Of a stretch of 64,000 bases of DNA, positions 58,260 to 64,000 are shown one piece after another; the stretch's first letter is position 1, and every line of letters starts with the position of its first letter. The position numbers and the translations under genes were made by a program. The notes beneath the pieces were generated by a model. It was not told the DNA's origin. It made no database searches and saw nothing but the letters and a program-made list of their open reading frames with translations. Origin of the DNA: Azonexus hydrophilus DSM 23864 (lineage in GTDB: Bacteria > Pseudomonadota > Gammaproteobacteria > Burkholderiales > Rhodocyclaceae); assembly GCF_000429605.1 (NCBI RefSeq), contig NZ_KE386925.1:461209-525208 (forward strand). Direction: 5' to 3'.

Positions 58260-59297
58260 ATGTCCCGCATTGCCGCCATCTCCCACCTCGGCCAGCAAGT
58301 CTGGCTCGACAACCTGTCCCGCCAACTGCTCGAATCCGGCGAACTCGCCCGCTGGATCGCCGACGATGCGATTGCCGGCGTCACCTCGAACCCGGCCATC
58401 TTCTACAACGCGATCCGCACCGATGCGGCTTACGCCGAAGCCGTGAGCAAGCTCAAGAACAGCCCACTGGAGGCCGAACTGCGCTTCGAAGCCCTGGCGC
58501 TCCCCGACGTCCAGGGCGCCTGCGACCTGTTCCTGCCCCTGTACGAGCAAAGCGGCGGTAATGCCGGTTTCGTCAGCTTCGAGGTGTCGCCAACCCTGGC
58601 CGCCGACACCGCCGGCACCCTGGCTGCCGCCCGGCGCCTGTGGGCGGAGATCGGCCGCCCGAACGCGATGATCAAGATCCCGGCAACGCCGGCCGGCCTG
58701 GGCGCGATCACCGCCGCCATCGCCGACGGCATCAACGTCAATGTCACGCTGATCTTTTCGCCGGGGCAACTCGCCGACGTGCAGCAGGCCTATCGCGCCG
58801 GCATCGAGCAGCGTTTCGCCGCCGGTCTGCCGGTGGACCGCATCGCCTCGGTCGCCAGCGTTTTCATCAGCCGACTGGACAGCCTGATCGATCCGAAACT
58901 GCCGGCCGAACTGCAAGGCCGGACAGCGATTGCCATGGCCCGCCAGGCTTACGCCGACTGGCAGGACCTGCCGGCCCTGCCCGGCCAGGCCCGCCAGCAG
59001 ATGCTGCTGTGGGCCTCAACCTCGAGCAAGAACCCCAATTACCGCGACGTGCTTTACGTGGAGCAACTGATCGGCGCCGGCACCGTGAATACCGTTCCCG
59101 ATGCCACGCTGACGGCCTTCCGCGACCATGGCGAAGCGCTCACCACGCTGGCTGACGACCGCGAGGGCACGGCCCATCAACTGGCGGCAATCGCCGCACT
59201 GGGTCACGATCTCGACGTGATCGGCGAAGAACTGCAGACGGCCGGCCTCAAACAGTTCGACGAAGCCTTCGCCAAACTGCTCGACCTGGTCCGCTGA
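58260..59297 (+). CDS. tal: Transaldolase
   Basis: 345 residues from ATG 58260 (MSRIAAISHLGQQVWLDNLSRQLLESGELARWIADDAIAGVTSNPAIFYNAI). This start matches the usual beginning of the longer transaldolase class (L-G-Q-x-x-W-L-D, G-V-T-S-N-P). The Schiff-base Lys lies in NAMIKIPATPAGL, and later LLWASTSSKNPNYRDVLYVEQLIG. It transfers a dihydroxyacetone group in the pentose phosphate pathway. An in-frame upstream extension to 58083 is noncoding leader. It stands opposite acnB across the element. Confidence 0.92.
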   Translation: MSRIAAISHLGQQVWLDNLSRQLLESGELARWIADDAIAGVTSNPAIFYNAIRTDAAYAEAVSKLKNSPLEAELRFEALALPDVQGACDLFLPLYEQSGGNAGFVSFEVSPTLAADTAGTLAAARRLWAEIGRPNAMIKIPATPAGLGAITAAIADGINVNVTLIFSPGQLADVQQAYRAGIEQRFAAGLPVDRIASVASVFISRLDSLIDPKLPAELQGRTAIAMARQAYADWQDLPALPGQARQQMLLWASTSSKNPNYRDVLYVEQLIGAGTVNTVPDATLTAFRDHGEALTTLADDREGTAHQLAAIAALGHDLDVIGEELQTAGLKQFDEAFAKLLDLVR

Positions 59298-59314
59298 TCG
59301 TCAGTGCGGCTGGC

Positions 59315-60160
59315 TCAACCGAGCCAGTCGCGCAAATCCTCGATCAGGTCGTCGACACCGCCGAGCGACAAACCGAAGAAATCGCAGACCAGCGGCGCAG
59401 CTTTCGCCCACTCATGCTCGACATCACCGTCTGCCTGCAGGCGGATGATGTGTTCGGCGAGCACATTGATGGCGATCTGGGCCAGCACGGCCGATGAATA
59501 ATCACCTGGCCGCTGAAAAACACTGTAGTCGTGGTGACGCAGGATGGCTTCGGCCACTTCGTCGGGCAGACGCCAGCGGCGCGCCAGGAAGTAACCGACC
59601 ACCGCATGATTGGTTCCCAGGTGCTTGTCCTCGACCTCGGTAAACATCATGTCCTCGGCGTTGTTGGCCTCGCCGAGTACCGAACGCGTCTCGGGGAAAC
59701 GCCGCATCAGCAGCGGAATGCCGCAATCGTGGAACAAGCCGAAGGTGTAGGCCACATCCGGCCGGAGGCAGCGCAGGCGGCGGGCAATCTCGCCGGACAA
59801 GCGCGCGGTCAGCGCCGAGCTTTCCCAGAAACGTTCGAGACTGGCGGAATCCTTGCCCGCCAAGGCGACCTTGAGCAGTTGCGATACCACCAGGTTGAAT
59901 ACCTGCCGCGTTCCCAGAACGTTGATCGCCTGGTTGATCGACGACAACTTGTGGCCGGTCGAGAATGCCGGTGAATTGGCAATCTGCATGACGTGCCCCG
60001 AGAGGGCGACGTCGCTGGACATCAGGCGCACCAGTTCGCGATGATCCGGCTCATCCTTCTTCAATTCCCGGTCAAGTTCAACCAGGACCGACGGGCAAGG
60101 CGGAATGTCCACGCCGCTGAGCATGGACTGCAGTTGTTGTTCTTCTGGGACGGATTTCAT
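59315..60160 (-). CDS. HDOD domain protein
   Basis: 281 residues. The HDOD domain (about 15-215) shows IPPCPSVLVELDRELKKDEPDHRELVRLMSSDVALSGHVMQIANSPAFSTGHKLSSINQAINVLGTRQVFNLV, AYTFGLFHDCGIPLLMRRFP, GTNHAVVGYFLARRWRLPDEVAEAILRHHDY. HDOD proteins are degenerate HD-domain proteins in signalling; the HD pair is partly replaced here (FHDCG kept). Convergent with tal, 17 bp apart. Target unknown. Confidence 0.88.
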   Translation of the reverse strand: MKSVPEEQQLQSMLSGVDIPPCPSVLVELDRELKKDEPDHRELVRLMSSDVALSGHVMQIANSPAFSTGHKLSSINQAINVLGTRQVFNLVVSQLLKVALAGKDSASLERFWESSALTARLSGEIARRLRCLRPDVAYTFGLFHDCGIPLLMRRFPETRSVLGEANNAEDMMFTEVEDKHLGTNHAVVGYFLARRWRLPDEVAEAILRHHDYSVFQRPGDYSSAVLAQIAINVLAEHIIRLQADGDVEHEWAKAAPLVCDFFGLSLGGVDDLIEDLRDWLG

Positions 60161-60240
60161 TTAGCGCATCTCCGGGGATTGCTGTGGAGATTAGCTGCTT
60201 GTTGCGTTTCGATAAATATAACGAAAGTAATAGACTGCCA

Positions 60241-60555
60241 TCAAAGTACCAATCCATGCCGTCTGCGAGCCTGCAGACAAGCATCGTGCTCGACGTCGAA
60301 TTCCCGGCACGGCGACGGTCTTTCGTCGTAAATCGTGCACCTGACCGCCTCACCGATTTCCCCGACCAGCGCCACGCAGCGCGGCGCGGCGTCATCGGTG
60401 CCGCACATGCGCACGATGGCCGGCGTCACCGGCACCGTCATCGCCGCCGGCACGCCCTGCCCCCAGGCGAAGGCGCCGCCGGCCAGTTCGGCCGGGTGAA
60501 AATCGACACGGAAACTGGCGCAGCAGGCACCGCAGGACTGACAGATGCTGCTCAT
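60241..60555 (-). CDS. YkgJ-family cysteine-cluster protein
   Basis: 104 residues from ATG 60555 (MSSICQSCGACCASFRVDFHPAEL). N-terminal CxxCGACC, then VRMCGTDDAAPRCVALVGEIGEAVRCTIYDERPSPCREFDVEHDACLQAR, the Cys pattern of the YkgJ zinc- or iron-chelating family. Its start overlaps the stop of the TrmB-like gene. Function of the family is poorly known. Confidence 0.88.
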   Translation of the reverse strand: MSSICQSCGACCASFRVDFHPAELAGGAFAWGQGVPAAMTVPVTPAIVRMCGTDDAAPRCVALVGEIGEAVRCTIYDERPSPCREFDVEHDACLQARRRHGLVL

Positions 60556-61217
60556 CCCAGATCCACCCGGCAACGCCACAAACCATGCCCGGAAGCGAGG
60601 TATTTCTTCTCGAACGGCGTCATCGGGTCGTCAGTCGCATAAGGCTCGGCGACGACCGTCTGGCCGCTCAACAGACTCAGCGCCTGGGCCATTTCCTCGA
60701 TGTAGATGACCCAGTTGCTGCGGCATTCGACCACGCCGCCCAGTTCGCGCCACACCGGAAAAACCGCGTGTCCGTGCCAGCGTCGCGCCAGGTGGCCGAT
60801 CTTCGGCCACGGGTTGGGATAGAGGTTGTAGTGCCGCGCCAGCCGGATGCCCTCGGTCGCCAGCAGACGCCAGAAATCGACCAGATCGGCACGCACCAGC
60901 ACCGCATTGGCCGGCAGCGGCAAAGGCCTGCCCCGGCTGATGCGGTCGATCGACTGATCGACGCCGAAAACGAAATGGTCGGGAAAATCGGCGGCAATGC
61001 GCAAGGTGCTCCAGCCGACCCCGCAACCGGCATCGACAATCAGCGGCGCCGGCGGATTCCAGGCATCGCGCGCCGCCAGCGCCACGGCAAAAGCCTCGCG
61101 GTTGTAGTCGGCCAGCGGCTTGCGGAAAGGATGCGCCAGGTGCCGACGCAGCAGATCGGGCAGATCCGGGTGCGGCCCGTCCTGGGCGCTGCTGATGAAG
61201 CGCGAGTTCCCGCTCAT
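60552..61217 (-). CDS. TrmB-like SAM-dependent methyltransferase
   Basis: 221 residues from ATG 61217 (MSGNSRFISSAQDGPHPDLPDLLRRHLAHPFRKPLADYNREAF). SAM motif LIVDAGCGVGWSTLRIA, then VFGVDQSIDRI, and HYNLYPNPWPKIGHLARRWHGHAVFP, which matches the TrmB (tRNA m7G46) signature P-N/D-P-W-P-K-x-x-H-x-x-R-R. The N-terminus is atypical, so it may be a divergent TrmB paralogue. Overlaps dusC upstream and the YkgJ gene downstream by 3-4 bp: a tRNA-modification-linked operon. Confidence 0.8.
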   Translation of the reverse strand: MSGNSRFISSAQDGPHPDLPDLLRRHLAHPFRKPLADYNREAFAVALAARDAWNPPAPLIVDAGCGVGWSTLRIAADFPDHFVFGVDQSIDRISRGRPLPLPANAVLVRADLVDFWRLLATEGIRLARHYNLYPNPWPKIGHLARRWHGHAVFPVWRELGGVVECRSNWVIYIEEMAQALSLLSGQTVVAEPYATDDPMTPFEKKYLASGHGLWRCRVDLG

Positions 61218-62173
61218 GCGACCAGCGGCCTTGCGCGCAGGATGCCCTCGGCGAGCAGCAGCGCGTCGATTTCCTCGGCCGCCTTGAGCGGCCGCAACCG
61301 GTCGTGGAGCAGGCAGGCTTCCGGGTAGTTGCGGCGGACCAGCGCCAGCCATTGCTTGAGCCGGCCGCCCGCGTGTTCCGGCAGGACCTTGCGCCGCACC
61401 CCCTGCCAGTAGGCAGCAATGCACGGCACCACCGCCGGCCAGCCGCCCAGCTCGTGGCCGCGGATGCGTTGCGCCAGCAGCGGATCGGCCACCGCACCGC
61501 GGCCGAGCATGATGTCGGCACAGGCTGTTGCCGCCCGGCAGGCGTGGTAGTCGTCGACCGTCCACACCTCGCCGTTGGCGATGATCGGGATGTCGATACA
61601 CTCGCGGATACGCGCGATCCATTCCCAGCGCGCCGGCGGCCGGTAGCCATCGACCCGGGTGCGCGCATGCACGATCAGTTCGTCGATGCCGCCCGCCTGC
61701 AGCGCCTGCGCGCAAGCCACGGCCAGATTCGTATCGTCGATGCCCAGGCGCATCTTGGCGGTGAATGGAATATGCACCGGCACCTCGGCACGTACCGCGG
61801 CGACGATGCGCTGCAGCAGTTCCGGCTCGCCGAGCAGCGCCGAACCGCCGCGATGACGGAACACGGTCGGCGCCGGACAGCCGAAGTTGATGTCGACACC
61901 TGCCGGGTCCAGGGTCACCAGTCGACGCGCGTTGGCCGCCATCAATTCCGGATCGGAACCGAGCAACTGCACGCGCATCGGCGTCCCCGACTCGGTCCGG
62001 CTGCCATTGAGCAATTCCGGACAGGTACGCAGGAAAGTCTTTGCCGGCAGCACGTTGTTCGACACCCGGACGAATTCGCAAATCCCCCAGTCGTAACCGC
62101 CGACTGCCGTCAGCACGTTCCGCAACAGCGGATCGGCGAGGCCCTCCAGCGGGGCGAGGAGAATTCGGGACAT
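61214..62173 (-). CDS. dusC: tRNA-dihydrouridine(16) synthase DusC
   Basis: 319 residues. MSRILLAPLEGLADPLLRNVLTAVGGYDWGICEFVRV, VDINFGCPAPTVFRHRGGSALLGEP (catalytic Cys in NFGCPAP), FTAKMRLGIDD, ELIVHARTRVDGYRPPARWEWI, IIANGEVW. The E-F-V-R-V and NFGCPAPTV variants are those of DusC rather than DusA or DusB. An FMN enzyme reducing U16 in tRNA. First gene of the three-gene operon. Confidence 0.92.
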   Translation of the reverse strand: MSRILLAPLEGLADPLLRNVLTAVGGYDWGICEFVRVSNNVLPAKTFLRTCPELLNGSRTESGTPMRVQLLGSDPELMAANARRLVTLDPAGVDINFGCPAPTVFRHRGGSALLGEPELLQRIVAAVRAEVPVHIPFTAKMRLGIDDTNLAVACAQALQAGGIDELIVHARTRVDGYRPPARWEWIARIRECIDIPIIANGEVWTVDDYHACRAATACADIMLGRGAVADPLLAQRIRGHELGGWPAVVPCIAAYWQGVRRKVLPEHAGGRLKQWLALVRRNYPEACLLHDRLRPLKAAEEIDALLLAEGILRARPLVA

Positions 62174-62224
62174 CGGGAAACTTTCGGCAAATGCTTGAAA
62201 AGGCGCGCATTATAATCCCGCCCC

Positions 62225-62662
62225 ATGTTACGCATCGTCCTCGACACCAATGTCGTCCTCGACCTCTTCCACTGGGCCAACGTGGATGCCGTCCCGATCA
62301 TGGCCGCGCTGGAAGCCGGGCGCATCGAATGCCTGGTCGACGAGCGCACGCTCGACGAACTGCAGCGCGTCCTGACCTACCCGCAACTGAAGCTGACGCC
62401 GGACATGATCGCCGAGCGCTACGCCCGCTACCGCGCCCTGATCACCGTCGTTCCCGCCGGCGAAGCCGCCCCCCTGCCCCGCTGCAAGGACCGCGACGAC
62501 CAGAAGTTCCTCGAACTGGCCGAACGCAGCGGCGCCGACCTGCTGGTCAGCAAGGACAAAGCGCTGCTCAAATTGCGCGGGCGTACCAAGCTGGCGTTTC
62601 GCATCGTCAAGCCGAAAGAGGCGTCACAGTTGATCGATACGCAGGGACAATCTCCCCAATAG
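62225..62662 (+). CDS. PIN-domain protein (putative toxin component, PIN family)
   Basis: 145 residues. MLRIVLDTNVVLDLFHW carries the first acidic residue; ECLVDERTLDELQRVL the second; CKDRDDQKFLELAERSGADLLVSKDKALLKL the last. It is the single-domain PIN type annotated as toxin-antitoxin toxin. No antitoxin gene flanks it on either side, so it may be an orphan RNase. Divergent from dusC. Confidence 0.82.
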   Translation: MLRIVLDTNVVLDLFHWANVDAVPIMAALEAGRIECLVDERTLDELQRVLTYPQLKLTPDMIAERYARYRALITVVPAGEAAPLPRCKDRDDQKFLELAERSGADLLVSKDKALLKLRGRTKLAFRIVKPKEASQLIDTQGQSPQ

Positions 62663-62686
62663 CGCACTTCCATTGGCTAGGCCGGC

Positions 62687-62702
62687 GGGATATGCGCTAT
62701 AT
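62687..62702 (+). promoter_or_regulatory. Possible promoter element before dps
   Basis: GGGATATGCGCTATAT is followed by TAGGC about 120 nt before dps; CTATATT could be a -10 element. A similar GGATATGCGCGATAT lies at 58009-58023 before tal. Confidence 0.3.
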
Positions 62703-62819
62703 TAGGCAAAGACGTAAAACCCTTGCCACCACAGGATTCATCCGGAAACGGCCCGCCGAGTTTTGCCAGTGCCGCCGCCGGCCATAGTCAACCCGCTGAC
62801 TTAATTCAGGAGAACCGTC

Positions 62820-63314
62820 ATGAGCGCCAAGAAAACCAAGACCCCGAACATCGATATCGGCATCGCCGAAGCCGACCGCAAGAAGATCGTCGCCGGCCTG
62901 TCTGCCCTGCTGGCCGACAGCTACACGCTGTACCTGATGACCCACAACTTCCACTGGAACGTCAAAGGCCCGCAGTTCAACAGCCTGCACAACATGTTCA
63001 TGGGTCAATATACCGAGCAGTGGAACGCCCTCGACATGATCGCCGAGCGCATCCGTGCGCTGGGCTTCCCGGCTCCGGGCACCTACAAGGAATTCGTCAA
63101 GCTCGCCTCGATCAAGGAAGTCGAGGGCGTACCGAGCGCCGACGACATGATCCGCCACCTGGTTGCTGCTCAGGAAGCCACCGCCCGCACCGCGCGCAAG
63201 CTCTTCCCGGTGGTCGCCGCAGCGGACGACCAGCCGACCGCCGACCTGCTCACCCAGCGCCTGGAAGTCCATGAAAAGACCGCCTGGATGCTGCGCAGCC
63301 TGCTCGAAGACTGA
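62820..63314 (+). CDS. dps: Dps family ferritin-like protein
   Basis: 164 residues ([82 protein letters not shown]). The ferroxidase residues H-N-F-H-W-N and D-M-I-A-E-R-I are present, followed by APGTYKEFV and the helical C-terminal half. The basic start could bind DNA. It protects against iron and peroxide. Followed by a terminator. Confidence 0.92.
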   Translation: MSAKKTKTPNIDIGIAEADRKKIVAGLSALLADSYTLYLMTHNFHWNVKGPQFNSLHNMFMGQYTEQWNALDMIAERIRALGFPAPGTYKEFVKLASIKEVEGVPSADDMIRHLVAAQEATARTARKLFPVVAAADDQPTADLLTQRLEVHEKTAWMLRSLLED

Positions 63315-63338
63315 GGCGCCAGCCTGGCAACGCACACG

Positions 63339-63370
63339 GGGCAGGATTGCGATCCTGCCCTTTTCTTTTT
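63339..63370 (+). terminator. Terminator after dps
   Basis: GGGCAGGAT TGCG ATCCTGCCC forms a 9-bp stem followed by TTTTCTTTTT. Confidence 0.88.
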
Positions 63371-63389
63371 CTGATCTCGATACCCTGCC

Positions 63390-63875
63390 ATGCACCTTCC
63401 CCAGCACCAACTCGCGATGACCGTCCTGATGACGCCGGACATGGCCAACTTCTCCGGCAACGTCCACGGCGGCACCATCCTCAAGCTGCTCGATCAGGTT
63501 GCCTACGCCTGCGCCGCCCGCTACGCCAGCGAATACGTGGTGACACTGTCGGTCGACCAGGTCATGTTCCGCCAGGCCATCCATGTCGGTGAACTGGTGA
63601 CCTTCCTGGCCTCGGTCAATTACACCGGCAACACCTCGATGGAAATCGGCATCAAGGTACTGACCGAAGACATCCGAGCCAAGGTCATCCGCCACGCCAA
63701 TTCCTGCTTCTTCACCATGGTCGCCGTCGACGCCGACGGCAAGCCGACCTCGATCCCGCCGCTGACACCGAGCACACCCGAAGAAGTCCGCCGCTACCAG
63801 GCAGCCCAGGTGCGCCGCGAACTGCGCAAGGAGTTCGAAGGACGAATGCAGGCGCTGACGCCCAAGGCGGCCTGA
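63390..63875 (+). CDS. Acyl-CoA thioesterase (hotdog, YciA/BACH type)
   Basis: 161 residues. MTVLMTPDMANFSGNVHGGTILKLLDQVAYACAARYASEYVVTLSVDQVMFRQAIHVGELVTFLASVNYTGNTSMEIGIKV: N-V-H-G-G-x-I-L-K-x-L-D is the family active-site motif. It hydrolyses acyl-CoA to fatty acid and CoA. Starts after the dps terminator. Confidence 0.9.
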   Translation: MHLPQHQLAMTVLMTPDMANFSGNVHGGTILKLLDQVAYACAARYASEYVVTLSVDQVMFRQAIHVGELVTFLASVNYTGNTSMEIGIKVLTEDIRAKVIRHANSCFFTMVAVDADGKPTSIPPLTPSTPEEVRRYQAAQVRRELRKEFEGRMQALTPKAA

Positions 63876-63945
63876 AGACCGCCCATTGATTTTTCTCGGA
63901 ACGTCGCCATCTAGTTGGCATCGATTCGATCAAGAGAAAACGGTC

Positions 63946-64000
63946 ATGGAAGAAAACCTGCACATCGTCTGCCCGCATTGCACCGCCGTGAATCGCGTAC
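63946..64000 (+). CDS. trxC: Thioredoxin 2, first 18 codons (cut by window end)
   Basis: MEENLHIVCPHCTAVNRV matches the N-terminal zinc ribbon of TrxC (V-C-x-H-C-x-A-x-N-R). The thioredoxin domain is outside the window. Only the start is visible, so the call is by motif. Confidence 0.7.
   Translation, partial: MEENLHIVCPHCTAVNRV

Overview
The window is GC-rich proteobacterial chromosome, probably a betaproteobacterium of the Rhodocyclales type, interrupted by an AT-richer integrated phage-like element of about 33 kb (roughly 24,740-58,050). The lineage call rests on gene content and style (two fatty-acid degradation clusters with FadE, acnB, the DUF1302/DUF1329/RND cluster, an actinobacterial-type transaldolase, trxC) and is inference, not a database match.

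Left chromosome (1-24,640), almost all on the minus strand. 1-4,657 is a beta-oxidation operon: FadN-like hydratase/dehydrogenase, thiolase, DUF4442 hotdog protein, fadD (cut by the window edge). 4,762-11,588 is an envelope cluster: DUF1302 outer-membrane protein, DUF1329 periplasmic protein, YCF48-like propeller protein and an RND/MMPL permease. 11,738-18,016 is a second beta-oxidation operon headed by a TetR repressor (TetR, fadE, thiolase, FadJ-like protein). A palindrome in front of the TetR gene is repeated, less perfectly, in front of the FadN-like gene, so one repressor probably controls both operons. Then come a PAS-PAS-GGDEF-EAL protein, folA, a folB-like gene, two small related proteins and acnB.

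The element lies between the divergent genes acnB and tal. Its left arm (24.9-51.0 kb, minus strand) is a nearly complete T7-type virion module: three small LLGG-ending proteins, portal, Bbp19-like protein, scaffold, capsid, tail tubular A and B, a GNAT protein in the T7 gp13 position, gp14/15/16-like internal virion proteins, terminase, two paralogous tail fibres, putative membrane and lysis-type proteins, a propeller-like structural protein, then small acidic proteins of unknown function. The right arm (51.3-57.9 kb) holds small unknown proteins, HNH endonucleases and a tyrosine integrase. I found no RNA polymerase, DNA polymerase, primase, helicase, sigma factor, endolysin or repressor.

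The main finding is regulatory. The octamer (C/T/G/A)ATAAATA, the signature of T4-type late promoters (TATAAATA), stands in the sense orientation before most transcription units of the element. In most cases an inverted repeat surrounds it whose downstream arm covers the Shine-Dalgarno sequence or start codon, so read-through RNA would be translationally silent while RNA started at the octamer would be active. T4 uses this arrangement for gene e, soc and I-TevI. Three HNH genes also have a terminator-like hairpin whose loop is complementary to an upstream segment. A full virion module under T4-like late promoters, without replication, transcription or lysis genes, suggests a satellite that depends on a T4-like helper, comparable in logic to eukaryotic virophages. 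This is a hypothesis.

Right chromosome (58,260-64,000): transaldolase, an HDOD protein, a YkgJ / TrmB-like / DusC operon, a PIN-domain protein, Dps, an acyl-CoA thioesterase and the first codons of trxC.
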